Positions 45,860-57,553 of a DNA stretch of 64,000 bases are shown one piece after another; positions within the stretch are counted from its first letter, which is position 1; the number at the start of each line of letters is the position of its first letter. The position numbers and the translations under genes were made by a program. The DNA comes from Pseudophaeomoniella oleicola (Eukaryota; Ascomycota; Eurotiomycetes; Phaeomoniellales; Phaeomoniellaceae). Where the stretch lies: NCBI GenBank assembly GCA_003868215.1, contig QWDQ01000009.1, forward strand, positions 463,165-527,164. Direction: 5' to 3'. The notes under the pieces are model-generated. The model worked only from the letters and a program-made list of their open reading frames with translations. It had not been told where the DNA came from and made no database searches.

Positions 45860-47163
45860 GGAGGAATCTGTTGGGACAGCGAGGTCGGAATGTGCTGGAA
45901 CGACCTTGTCGAAGCATCCAAAACAGAGAGCAGATGGCGTAGTCAAATGCAACAGCAAGATGTAGTTTTCCTAGGGGTATCACCCTTTTGGGTCGCAAGC
46001 ACACCGTAGCTTTCTACCGGTGTCAAGAGCGTGGAAGCCGATCCACTCTGAGTTTCCAAAAGTGACAGGGAAGGTTTGGTCAACATCCGGTTTAGCAACC
46101 AACGGGCTGATAACATGGAGAATTGAATTGAAGCAATAAGGCAACTGGCCAAGCCGATGGGTGTATTTTTGGCTCAGAGTTAGATCCAGGAGTTTCCAGT
46201 CGAATTCTCAAAGCACGAATCTCATTCCCTAGGGCGGGGGGCCCAATTGGCTCTATTGTACGAGCGAGAGAGTCTGGCTTATCGATCAAGCGTTCATACC
46301 TCGAATCAGTGCGATATCTACGGTCGGTTGACTCGCTTACACGCGCAAAGGTTTGGCGCTGTACTACCTCCGAACAGGGAAACTTAAGGTAGTCAACAGC
46401 CGGGTGCGTGGAGTAGGGCTGAATATAAAATGGGGATTGGTTTTATGTGACTCCAGTTGGGTCTCTTTCACTCTTGTCTGGCTCACTGATTATTCTTTAG
46501 TGGAAGTAAGGTCTTACATTATATCTCTCTGAGGAGACTATCGCTGACAGTGACCCACGGCTCATAAGCCAGAACTGTTAGCCAATGCACTCTTGTGAAT
46601 GGATGCTACAGATATCTACTTCTTGGACACTCCCAAATCTATCCTGAGCTGCACTATCTCGTGCAGGGAATAGTACAATAACGTAGTTGTCTATCTGAAG
46701 ACGGGCTGTGAAGATTCTTCGGCTCTGAATAGCCTTGCATACGTGGATATTACTGTGGTCGATAGCATACAGACTTCCTAGAAGACGAGAAAAGATAGAT
46801 GAATAAGTTTCATTCAAGATGGCCAGTAATGTGACTTTGGTGAGGTCATTTCACACGTATATATGTGATCGCAACAAATGCTGTACTCGAGGAGCATTGA
46901 CAAGTTACTATATTTCATGTAATACAGGCAAGCCGGAGTGCTATTTAATATTCGATCAATTAATGTGCGCAGAGAGACGTCAAATATCTTCTTTTGTTCA
47001 ATAGTCACGCTTGCGGCCGTGCAAGCAATTGTACCGAGCAAACATCCTCGATTCTTGTGACCGATGGAGACATTAATGTAGGCTCCGGGGTATATTTGCC
47101 AGGCCCTTCGAAAGTCCAGGAGAGCTACTCGAACCATTAAGCTCGTGTTAAATTTCCGTATGG
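45860..47163. other. Intergenic region of 1.3 kb
   Basis: Upstream of the transcription-factor-like gene and downstream of the SigF-like gene. A frame at 46814-47167 (minus) is AT-rich and has no domain. Nothing further is supported. Confidence 0.5.
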
Positions 47164-48132
47164 TCATTTCAATTTCTTCCCATCAGGTAAGTCATCTCTC
47201 TCATCTCCTCTGTTCCCCTTCACAACCTTTTCCAACGCCCACGTAAATGGGGCAAACACCGTTGCACCCAGCACACACATCGCTGTAGCGAGACATTGAA
47301 AACACAACACCAATGAATACCCTATGCGGTAGGGAGAGATAAATAAAACGAATTGATCGAATTGGTAGAGGTCGTTCTGTTCCGCTATCCAGTACTTTTG
47401 CTTGTAGGATGCAGTCGTAACCGGGAGCGAAACCGATGTGGGTACAGAGCGCTGCGAAGGAGAGGCGTCAGGAGATCCAGAAGCTGACGTGCTTAGCTTG
47501 AGAACAGTCGTCAGGTGAACAGGAGCGGACTCGAATGGGATGAACCACATCCTGAATATTTGGAAGATAGATACATAGAGAATGAGGTTCTTTTCATCGA
47601 AGGCTGGTCGTGCATCTGTGGTTATTACCCATTCGAGCAAGACCGAGAAAAGGGGTAAAGAATAGATATCAAGACGGGGAAATGACGTCAACAATGTAAT
47701 GGACAATGGACGCATGTCAAGAATGAGTGGTGGCAGGACGAAGATAGGAAGACTACCACAGCGGCATTGATGAGGAGAGGATCGACTTCAATGTTTGCAA
47801 CAGTCTTCCTCGAGTGTGGAATTTGAGCATGGAGCACTTACCGACCGATTGCACAGTTAGGTCAATCCTGGGACTTAGGATTTTGTACCACTGGTATATG
47901 CATAGGATGAGCCATTTGCTTAGAGACCATGAGCCAGTTCTGCAGAACGGATGGGTGAATTTAGCAGTGGTAGTGAAGTACTTCTCGATCGTGTATTTCT
48001 GTATCGATGGGGGTGACTGAGTCAGTAGGTGAATAACACCTGTAATCTCTTCCACTATATTCCATACTCATGTCAGACCTTGGCAATCCCAATCAGCACT
48101 GAGAGGGAAGTAAGTCTACCTGGATTTTCCAT
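47164..48132 (-). CDS. SigF-like NTF2-like family protein
   Basis: Three exons, 48132-48120 (13 nt), 48054-47842 and 47603-47164, give 221 residues. Splicing yields MENPVEEITGVIHLLTQSPP, then SPRIDLTVQSV joined to AFDEKNLILYV, the order expected for this fungal family. An NTF2-like fold (about 1-165) includes TIEKYFTTTAKFTHPFCRTGS, WLILCIYQWYKILSPRIDL and a late QNDLYQFDQFVLFI. One hydrophobic helix follows near residues 178-200 (SLVLCFQCLATAMCVLGATVF), so the protein is probably tail-anchored in a membrane. The Ser-rich insertion (SASGSPDASPSQRSVPTSVS) lies in the NTF2 part. The second intron is 238 nt, the longest in the window. The molecular role of the family is not known. Confidence 0.85.
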
Positions 48133-48960
48133 GTTGCGACCAAGACGATCCTATCATTCAGCTTCCATGTAAAATATGATATAACATCTGTCGTGATAGA
48201 GATGGATTGAGCATAGAAGGAATGTAATGATCAGCCAGACTGTTTACGGGTTCACTAAAGTACGTAATTGGCCGGCAAACTTCCCTGGGGAAGGCCAAGT
48301 TCAAGGAGAAATAAGTAAATATTATTACTATTACTACGTATTAGTAGGTAGCTCGGTAGTAACTTAATTACCTAAGGTACCTAGGTACCCTATTTCCTTG
48401 TCGCCGGATGGAAGAGTTCACCATGTCCATCACCATGCCCATCTCCATCTCCATCTCCGTACCTTGCAGATGTAAATAGTCTTATTTATGTCTAACTCGG
48501 TAACTTACAGTAGGGAGAGGTATATCCAGAACGTGCCTTTGAGAGCGCCAGCCAATGCATGGGCTCGCAGCTTACTCTGTATGGGGTAGAAGAGCGACGG
48601 TGGAATCTGGTTTAGGCTATGGTGGCTCGCTATACTCGATAGTTGCGGAGATCGTTGCTTCACAAACACTGATTGCACCTACCACGTAGTAAACATTGAA
48701 AAGTGACTCCATAACGGGCCCCTATGCTGGAGCCGGAGCTCAGTTGATTCGGAAAGGGGGTTGTGATAAGTATACAAACAAACCTGAACGGAATATTCTT
48801 TATTTGGTCTTTTCACATTGCGTGAGTTGTAGCTACCAATTGCAAATTCTCCTTGCATCTTTCCTAGATTTTGGGATCTCCGAACCGCCTCTCCCGTTCT
48901 CCGCATTCCCTGGTTCTGCTTGGCTGCAGCACGGGCATCATTTGGTCGACATGACACGCG
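48133..48960. other. Divergent promoter region
   Basis: About 830 bp between the SigF-like gene and the TBC gene. It carries an imperfect TACTACGTATTA (48332-48343), a TACCTAGGTA-type repeat (about 48374-48390), a CCATCT repeat (about 48425-48460) and TACCACGTAGTA (48680-48691). Confidence 0.55.
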
Positions 48961-51366
48961 ATGGAACCTTCCTCACATCAAGCAACAAACGACAACTTCA
49001 AGGCGATCGCGTTCGACTCTACCGTTGCTGCTGAGCCTCCGATCCCTATAACAATAGCTACGTCACCCTCTGTGTCTATTAGACCTGGCATAAATGGACA
49101 GACATCGCCGCGCACCGAGTCAGGTTCACTATCAATGAAATCAAGATCTCAGTTCTCCCCACCAGCGACCGCCCACTCCAGTGCCACCGTCAACGAGAGC
49201 CATGCGACATCCCCGGTGAAGGAAGCCGAGAGTGTGCGTTCATTCACGGGTGTGCCCCGGATTCATCTTGAACAAGATGCGACGCCTCCAAAGAAGGGAG
49301 AAAAGTGGAAGTACAAGAAGAGTATGGAAAAAGAGCCTGTGGCCGAGACAAGTCCTTTTCAGCCCATAACTATGGATATCCCAACTGGGGGCTTAGATGA
49401 CTTCAACGCTGATAGCCTACAATTTTCTAAAAGGGGGAGTGTTATGTGGGCTGGGCAAAAGAAAAACGGTGGCATGGGAAAGCCCGAGAACGGCCATCTT
49501 CAGGCGATGCAGAACACTAGGAGGATCAAGTCAAACCCTTCGCTAAGGGTAAAGGCGTCACAGCAAAAATCGTTGTCCGTCGATGAGGAGGTGCTGTCCC
49601 AGAAAGTTCGTTCATTTTACGAGGTCGGGACGGATGCTCCCGTAGAAGGTGATGATCGTTCCTCGATCAGTCAGAACAATGTCACCATATGGGAGGATAG
49701 CACTGTAGCTCCTGAGGGAACCAGCGCTACGTCCATTTCACGTAATACCTCTCATACGGATGTACGGAGCGTCTCTTCCTTCAGAACTAATGATACGAGG
49801 CAACGCTTCGCGTTTCAGCGCGAGGAATTAGAGCTTGCTGGAGGATATGAGGATTGGCGCGATGTCAAGAACGAGGATGTCGATCGCTACGGCTTCATCA
49901 TCACACGAAGTCCAAGTCTACCAACTACCAACCAAGGCATTCAAAGATCGCCATCTAATATGGAAGGCCACACGCTGCAACGGGTCTCCACGAGTCTGCA
50001 ATTAGCATCCGAAACGCCACGGAGAAAACACACCATTCGAAGGCAACCTTCAAAAGCGCAAAGCACGCGATCACTTCCAGGAAGTCCACCGAACAAACAG
50101 TCGATAAAATCCGGCAGACCATCGTCGTCATCGCAGAGTTTATATGGGGCGCCTCTCACTCATAGTCATTCCCGTATACGCGCAGCAACCAACAAGTTAC
50201 CGCATAACAAGGACCGGAGGCTCCTCGACGAAGCGGCGGATATGTTGACGATTCCTCCCAGGCTTGCAGACAAGCTGGTAGATGGTGGAGTGGGTCCATC
50301 GGAGACTCCTCAAATGAAACGGAAAGAGTGGGCTCGGGAGGAGAAATGGAAGAAAATGGCCAAAGTTGTTTCAAAAGGTCCAAAAGGGGGTGGAATGACG
50401 TTCGAGTTTGATGTGCAAAATCCCAAAGTCGTTGAGCGGACTTGGAAGGGCATCCCGGATCGATGGCGTTCAACAGCATGGCACTGTTTCTTGACGGCCA
50501 GTGCAAAAAAGCAGAAAAAGTCATTGTCTGAAGAAGAACTGACCCAAATGTACCACGAATATCAGGAACAGAGCTCTCCAGAAGACGTCCAGATTGATAT
50601 TGATGTCCCGCGCACCGTCGGAAGCCATATCATGTTTCGAAGGAGATATAGAGGCGGCCAAAGGCTCTTGTTTAGGGTGCTGCACGCCATGAGCTTGCAC
50701 TTCCCGGAAACTGGTTATGTGCAAGGCATGGCAACTTTAGCAGCAACATTGCTCGCATATTATGACGAAGAACGTGCTTTCGTCATGCTTGTACGTCTTT
50801 GGGAGTTAAGAGGCTTGGAGCAATTGTACAAGCACGGCTTTGCTGGTCTTATGGAAGCGTTGGATGACTTTGAGAAAGGGTGGTTGAAGAACGGCGAGGT
50901 CGCCGTGAAACTGGTAAGCTCTCACTCTGTTGGTTATATTTTGCTTCCTAGCGTCTCTATCTCGTCTCTTTGGCGGACACTAATTCGTGGTTCACAGAAT
51001 GAGCTCGGAATTGGGCCTACAGCATACGGTACTCGCTGGTATCTCACGCTCTTCAACTATTCCATCCCTTTCTCTGCTCAGCTACGGGTATGGGACGTTT
51101 TTATGCTCCTGGGTGACTCTAGTTCCGATCCCATCACTCTCCCAGTCAATGGGAATGCGACAAGCACATTTGGCTCTACGCTGGATGTACTTCACGCAGC
51201 TTCCGCCGCACTTATCGCAGGCACCAAGGACATTTTGCTTGAATCTGATTTTGAGAATGCAATGAAGGTATTGACAAGCTGGATACCCATTAGAGACGAC
51301 GACATGTTTATGAGGGTGGCAAAGTCGGAATACAAAGTCCATAAGAGGAAGGGTGCCCAAGTATAA
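48961..51366 (+). CDS. TBC-domain Rab GTPase-activating protein
   Basis: Two exons, 48961-50913 and 50998-51366, give 773 residues. The first 440 residues are disordered and rich in Ser, Arg and Thr, with many likely phosphosites. The TBC domain spans about 495-745: KGIPDRWRSTAWHCFL, arginine finger IDIDVPR (I545, D548, R551), LFRVLHAMSLHFPETGYVQGM with the glutamine finger Q588, and the end segment ELGIGPTAYGTRWYLTLFNYSIPF. Both catalytic fingers are intact, so it should accelerate GTP hydrolysis on a Rab protein in membrane traffic; which Rab cannot be told. The 84-nt intron (50914-50997, donor GTAAGC, acceptor TCACAG) is stop-free and a multiple of three. Confidence 0.92.
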   Translation: MEPSSHQATNDNFKAIAFDSTVAAEPPIPITIATSPSVSIRPGINGQTSPRTESGSLSMKSRSQFSPPATAHSSATVNESHATSPVKEAESVRSFTGVPRIHLEQDATPPKKGEKWKYKKSMEKEPVAETSPFQPITMDIPTGGLDDFNADSLQFSKRGSVMWAGQKKNGGMGKPENGHLQAMQNTRRIKSNPSLRVKASQQKSLSVDEEVLSQKVRSFYEVGTDAPVEGDDRSSISQNNVTIWEDSTVAPEGTSATSISRNTSHTDVRSVSSFRTNDTRQRFAFQREELELAGGYEDWRDVKNEDVDRYGFIITRSPSLPTTNQGIQRSPSNMEGHTLQRVSTSLQLASETPRRKHTIRRQPSKAQSTRSLPGSPPNKQSIKSGRPSSSSQSLYGAPLTHSHSRIRAATNKLPHNKDRRLLDEAADMLTIPPRLADKLVDGGVGPSETPQMKRKEWAREEKWKKMAKVVSKGPKGGGMTFEFDVQNPKVVERTWKGIPDRWRSTAWHCFLTASAKKQKKSLSEEELTQMYHEYQEQSSPEDVQIDIDVPRTVGSHIMFRRRYRGGQRLLFRVLHAMSLHFPETGYVQGMATLAATLLAYYDEERAFVMLVRLWELRGLEQLYKHGFAGLMEALDDFEKGWLKNGEVAVKLVSSHSVGYILLPSVSISSLWRTLIRGSQNELGIGPTAYGTRWYLTLFNYSIPFSAQLRVWDVFMLLGDSSSDPITLPVNGNATSTFGSTLDVLHAASAALIAGTKDILLESDFENAMKVLTSWIPIRDDDMFMRVAKSEYKVHKRKGAQV
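50914..50997 (+). other. Stop-free 84-nt intron in the TBC gene
   Basis: It has clear splice ends, and removing it restores the conserved helix pair (VAVKL joined to NELGIGPTAYG). If retained it would insert 28 residues into the catalytic domain without a stop. Confidence 0.8.
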
Positions 51367-52675
51367 GAAGATTCATTTGTGTAACGGGAATGTGGCATTC
51401 GAGGTTTACGGCCAATTGCATCCGACATGGACCACGAATATACTGTCTTCGCAATAGATGCGGATAACGAACCTGGGACTCGGACGAGATACGTTTATAA
51501 TATATAATTCTATAATGGTTAATAGCCCAAGCTCATGGCTGTGTTCTGTGTTCCACGGCCAATTGAAAGAATGGACGGGCCTGTTGGTACAAACATGAGG
51601 GACTCTGGACGGGCCATGCTATCTCTTCGTTGGTCGAAAAGAGTCGTCAACTTTTGCCAGAATGATATCCCATCAAAAGTCCATGCAAGGTGAAATCCTC
51701 GTTGAATGCATTCCAGTCGCCAGTAGGCCTTTAGAAGAAAGAAAAGGAAAAGCCATCCATCACTCATGCGGTAGTACCGTATGCGCCTCGGAAACATGTG
51801 AGGTCAGTTACAGTTCATTGTCATGTACGTAAAACATCTAGATGAAGGTTGCTGAGGGACAACGTATTTCGACTTGAAATGACGAGCCCTACATCATAAT
51901 GGCCATTGTCACCTGCCTTGGTCGCTGAGCAGCTCCCTTCCAGCCTCTGCAATTGGACGCCCATCTGTCTTTTTCTTTTTCCCTCTTCTGCGATACATGC
52001 ATCACAAGAGAGTTATCGGATGCTGCAGACGATCATCACTCGCCTGGGAATGACCAAGGGTACAAGCCACGCTCCTTACATGCTACGAAACATGTGCTGC
52101 AGGGTTCACAAGGTGTCGCCTTCTTGAAAGAGTAAAGCCTCAAGTTCACGGTTGCAACATCGCTAAATGCTCCTCGAGAAGATCGTCGACCGAAAGGGGA
52201 TCCTTGATCCGCATGCGACAGTGTGTACAGCCTATTATGTAGCAGGGAGCTTCAGTGTAACCTCAACAGGGCTCTACCACGTAGTATATCTCAGGTTTCG
52301 ACATGCCAAATTGGATTGGTTTGATAGCGCTTGTACCTCGCACCATCCAAGTTCCGGGACAAGACCTCACTTTCCCCTACAAGGCAGCGATCGTTTGGTT
52401 CTGGCGGCAGTGCACATGGTCATTGAGTCTCACTGTTCCTAAAATGGCAGTAGAAACATGGTGTTTTACTGCTCTTTCACGGCATGATCGTCTCTGGATA
52501 CCGGCCGATGCAACTGGGCTGAAGATGATCCTCGCAACTTCATATCCTTGGATTGTTCGCTTCGCTTCCAGGACATTGGGTAGGCAACATGACGACATGG
52601 TCTTCGGAGAATAAATTCAATCCCGGCATGATCGACGCCAGTGACCGCGGTCAGGGTCTCACAGATTTTCTGCAG

Positions 52676-52708
52676 TACTACGTAGTACATAGTGCATACG
52701 ACGTAGTA
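52676..52708. repeat. Palindrome copy 7 plus an adjacent degenerate copy
   Basis: A perfect TACTACGTAGTA (52676-52687) is followed nine bases later by TACGACGTAGTA (52697-52708). This is the only place where two copies are almost adjacent. Confidence 0.8.
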
Positions 52709-55632
52709 CATCAACGTTCAAAGACGAAGCACACCATCAGGGACACCGCCACTGACGAGCTTACTCAACTCATCGCTTTCAGCTCATCAGAATGTACAGC
52801 ATCGTCCTCCATTTCTGACACATGGAATAGAGAGCGATGGGACAGAGGCAAATCAATTGTCACACGGTGCTTGCCGTACCCTCGGGAAGTATAGGCTTAG
52901 ATGACCCGTTACTTCTGCCGATCGCTTGTAAGTGATGCTCGATGGACTCACACGATTCCCAAACTGCTCTGCTCGGGTTCGGGACTCTCCTCTGACTGCA
53001 TGAGGAAATAGCACAGCCTGACCGGATCGTAAGCTTGACAGTCTCTTTTCTTGGGTCTCTATATACCGCGCGTCAACGGAGTCCGCATCGCGGCTATGGG
53101 TCATTGTCCGACTTACAGAATATACTCTACGGACTCTAAGCATGGAATCCTTTCTCCTTGGGATTCCAGATCCGGCTCATTGAATACTACATTATCCGAT
53201 GACCCCTGTGCTGCTGGTGTCGATCCAAACGTGTCCTACATAGTACAACGATGCGTAGTGCATGCTGTCCAGCAGCTGAGTACCTCGAACAATGGCATTG
53301 CCTCTGGAAGCGAGGGGATGTCAACACATCGATGCGAGCCGTTTGGACATCCTTGAAGCACTTGTGGTCCTGGATCGCGATCTACCATGCTTAGAGGACC
53401 ATACGGAGAATTTTCCACCGATAAACACTCTTGTTCGGTTCAATAGACTTGCTTCCCCTCCTTACTAGGTGTTACTAGGTGCATCACCTTATCACGCACG
53501 CATGCAGCCATGCGATGTGCACATGTTCGGAGGACGACAGCCGACATCAAAGCTTCATCATGACAGCACAATTTTGATGACACAGCTGTTCCCTCTTTTC
53601 TTTTTCTTTCCTCTTTTGAAGTTTGCTTTGAGCAAAATATCGTAGTAGAGAGTTCTGCAACCTTACCCCCGCCACTAGAGGGAGCTGGCGCTGCAGCCAC
53701 TGATATCACTTTGATGCTTATTATGGTACAAACGAGGTAATCCTAGCACGCGACCTAGCCGATCGTAGACCACTTTCAGGTCAACCTGCTAGTAGCATCC
53801 CACTAACCAAGTGTTAACAATAATTAACATCACCAAATTCCGGATATTTGCCTCTTGACTGGCTGACCTCACCGTTCGAGCCGGGTGAGAACATCATGTT
53901 ACAGGCTACGCAAGCATGCCGAGAATCTGGCCAGAATGATTGGATGGCTTCAGGCCCGACTCGTTCAATGGTTTCTTCTCGCTCCTGTCCTCGTCCTCGT
54001 CCATGCAAAGAGCCACAAGTCTGCGTCCGATTCGTGGCTCAGGTTGTCCTTGCTACAAACTGGTCGAGAACGCTCCGTACACCACCGAAAAAGAAATATC
54101 TCCTGACCCAATTCCTTTCGTCGCTCCAACAGGGATGGTACGGCTACTCTTCCTGGAGCAATACTGCATCAGCGAAATGGGCTTTCTGCAATTTACGAAT
54201 ATTAGAACCCGCCACATCTCAATTCTCTCGCCTCCTTGGTCTGATCCTAGTTGCCAATCTCGGAAGCCATCAAAGCGGTGGCTTCGGTTACGAGTATCTC
54301 TGGAGAACACTACCGATGCATTTGACATGGAATGTGCCCTGAAACCTCAGACCGTCCATGATAGATTCTAGCAACGTCAGTTTTACCCATAGCATAGCTA
54401 GACCGCCGAGACATGATTCAGTTTCCCTTGTTACGCTGATTGAATGGCAATGCATTCCCGCACCGTTATGGCACATGTGAAAGACCCGCAATGTGAGCCG
54501 TCTCTTCTAGACTCGGGCTTTTGGGAACGATGCAGTAGTGCAAGCCACAACAAGACCCTAGCCTCACACATTAGGAAATTCGATGCTGGTAGATGCAGAG
54601 AGGAAAGGGAAAGCTGCATGAACCGAAGTAAAGGAAATAATATCGCCCGCGGTGGGTAAGATGAGCTTTTTGATTTTTTTCTACAGAAACTGTAACGTTA
54701 CTATGTTTTGGGAAATGTAGCTGACGGGTGAAAATCCTTCGCCCTTTATGGGAAATCTCACTGGCAAATGCCAGATACCCATAGGTCACGGACCAATCGA
54801 CACTGCAGCTCTCGGGAGGTTTCCCAGACCGCCGTTAATCCTCCGGCATGCTGAAGCTTCCCTCAGGCGAGTAACCCGATGAGGCAGAGATCGGTATTGA
54901 GTTGGCGTGGTGTGTTTGAGCGAATGATGAGGGAGAGTCCTTTTCATTTCTAGCTTTTGGCATTCCGGGCCCGACGGTTTGTTCGTAAGTCCAGACCCTA
55001 GTGTGGACTCGATGCCCGAGGGCTGCCGTTGCTGGACACGAAAGTGGAAATTAGGTATATTGGCCATGATTAAGAGACTAGGAAGCGAAATCGACCTTCA
55101 TCTTGTTGTGGTCGATGTGGCGACAGGTGAGAGAAGCATGACCTGATTTGTACCGTCGAGCCGTACTACGGTAAAGCCACTCGGGCGATAACCAGCAGGC
55201 AGCAAAGAACAGAACCAACCTCTGATCGTCTACATGATTCCTCTGAAGGGCCATAGATGTTCCCACGGAGCCACTGACCACTGAACCGGCAACTGCAGCT
55301 GCTCCCTTTGACGCATAAGAGGCTCCGCCCAGACGAACAATTGGTTGACCGCGCCGCATCCAAAGGCTTTGCTCAAACGTTGCATAAAGAAAGCGGATCT
55401 ACTCATTCCAGACAGGTTCTACCTCATTTGCCCAAAATGCTCAATATGGTTTCATGTGTTCGAATTGGGATGACGCCGACTGCAGGCATTACCTTGTTCA
55501 GTGAAGGGGACGGAAATGAACAATAGATTCTGGCCGTCGTAAGCCGAAAGAAACCTGCCTATCATCGTTCTGATACTTCTGCCCTTGACACAGCCATGAT
55601 CCCGAATGAGGTCTATGCGCAGAGAGAGAAGA

Positions 55633-55673
55633 GGGGGAAGAGAGAGAGAGAGAGAGAGAGAGAAAAGAGAGTA
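55633..55673. repeat. GA dinucleotide tract
   Basis: A purine tract of about 40 nt (mostly GA) in non-coding DNA. It lies 370 bp from a TC tract of similar size on the same strand, so the two could pair as an inverted repeat. Confidence 0.85.
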
Positions 55674-56041
55674 ATATCACCTGCATCTAACCATACGTAC
55701 CCCATAACTGTGTCTATTCTGTTACCTATCCTGCTCACGCGCCCTTAATCTCATCGAGGAAAAAGGACATCGTCATTCCTGATCCGGGATGCTACGACCC
55801 AAATCAAACATGAAATTGAATGAGAACCAGGCTCCGAACCTTGGTCGAGTAGGAAGCTGTCGATAGATTAAACGCGTTAATTTACAAGGCGAAGCAGGCA
55901 TTAACACGAGCACTAAACAAGAAATGGTCAAATTGAGCCAATATACTGTACAACAACATACTGGAGCAACACGCAAACCTGCAACCTGCAACCGACTTCC
56001 TCTTTTTTTTTTTTTCATCTCCAACGTAGTACAACGTAGTG

Positions 56042-56043
<2 letters not shown>

Positions 56044-56076
<33 letters not shown>
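56044..56076. repeat. TC dinucleotide tract
   Basis: About 16 TC units. Just before it lie two CAACGTAGT-type strings (56022-56040) related to the dispersed palindrome. Confidence 0.85.
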
Positions 56077-56078
<2 letters not shown>

Positions 56079-56954
56079 CTTTTCCTGACCTGTCAATGTC
56101 GATCGTGTCCTGTTGCGGCATGTCGGCCATTTTGGCTGCTCACCCCAAAACCTTTGGGAAAAGTCTGGGCTGCCAACCCTCGTCTTGTCCCGAAGTTGGG
56201 AGGTGGCATAATATACTATCTGACTACTATGTATGTCCCTCTGTACTATATGCGATGTACCTAGTCCTAGTGGCTCAGTGGCTCGGTGGGATGCAACGAG
56301 CTCAGATCTACTCGACTCTCTACCGTCCCATACCGTCAATGCTCCACCAGTGCCACCCATCAACCCATCAACCCATCACCCATCATCACCCATTGAGCCA
56401 TCCTATTCCTATCCACCATGCAACGCACGCGATTTACAGGGTTCTCGGATGGGCACTGCTCCACAGCTTCATCAGATCGAAAGTTTGCTTTCTTCGAACC
56501 TCCCCCCGTTACATACCTGTCGTAATAATCTGCCTGCCCTTTGCCGGTTGGCTCTTTCGGCTGTGGCCTGGCCTTACCTGATACCAATCCTTTCTCGCAA
56601 AGTGAGTTTCTATATTAGCCCATGACTCGGGTGGGCGATTCCAAGATTTCCCATATCCAGCGTTGGCCATCGACTGTAGATTACTTACTTGCGTCAAACT
56701 TTCGTTCGCTTTCTCACAAGGCAAGCTAGCTGCTTTCCAGACTGGGCAAGCCACTGGAGATCATGTTGCAGCATCATCTCGTTTCCAAGCCTCTTTAAAA
56801 TCTCCTCCATTCCCAAGACAAGGGCCAGGCCTTGACGCTATCCCAAGATATCTATATCTCCATTACTGCTCCTGGCATTGTTTCTCCAAGCGCCCATTCG
56901 GTCCATAATCCATTTTCATGACTTGAAACCCTACCGTCTATCGATACAGCATCC

Positions 56955-57512
56955 ATGTTGCTCACTCTTAAACCACCTTTGCACAACGGTTTCAAATCCC
57001 CTCATGAATTTTTGTTCCATTCGAACCCTACAAAGGAGTCTCCTCCTATGATACCTAGCGGACTACCTGCTCCGGCTCCGGAGCAGGGTGGTGATCGGAG
57101 GATGAGCAGTTCCCAACATCGAGGACTTCCTCCACCATCGGCTATGTCATTACCTCCACCGGACCGGCCCCCGGCAGATCGTGGGCTACCTGGCATGGCA
57201 CCTCTTGGACAACTACCGGCTCCTCCTTCGCAGTGGCAAGGTGCAGACGAGTCGATGAGGAACTGGCTACAGGCGAAAGCAGAAGAGGATCGTCGCAAAC
57301 AGGAAGAGGAGAAGACTCGACAGGAAGGACTACGGTTGGATCAGAGGAAGATCGAGCAAAGTATGCTTCGAGAATCATTATCCGGAGGCGTTCCTCCTGT
57401 CATGGTTCCTTTAATATTCGCCGGCATGGGGGGAGGGTCAGTCCCCAACGTTGCGCTGGAATGGGCTCAACACTACTTTGCTCAGATGTCGCTTCAGACG
57501 CAGCAGCAAGCT

Positions 57513-57553
<41 letters not shown>

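Larger units (their letters stand above)
51367..56954. other. Gene-poor stretch of 5.6 kb
   Basis: No frame on either strand has a recognisable domain, signal peptide or consistent exon series; the longest (53848-54342, 164 codons) has no family features. It contains TACTACGTAGTA copy 7 and relatives (52275-52286, 52676-52708), a GA tract (55633-55673), a TC tract (56044-56076) and a CCCATCA repeat (about 56356-56400). No transposase or reverse-transcriptase remnants were recognised. Confidence 0.55.

Noticed and set aside
46814-47167. A 117-codon minus-strand frame next to the SigF-like gene
   Set aside because: AT-rich, touching the stop of the SigF-like gene, no recognisable family.
53848-54371. 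Possible gene in the empty 51-57 kb interval (frames of 143-164 codons)
   Set aside because: Three overlapping frames of similar length on the same strand, none with domain, signal peptide or plausible introns; this is a chance low-stop region.
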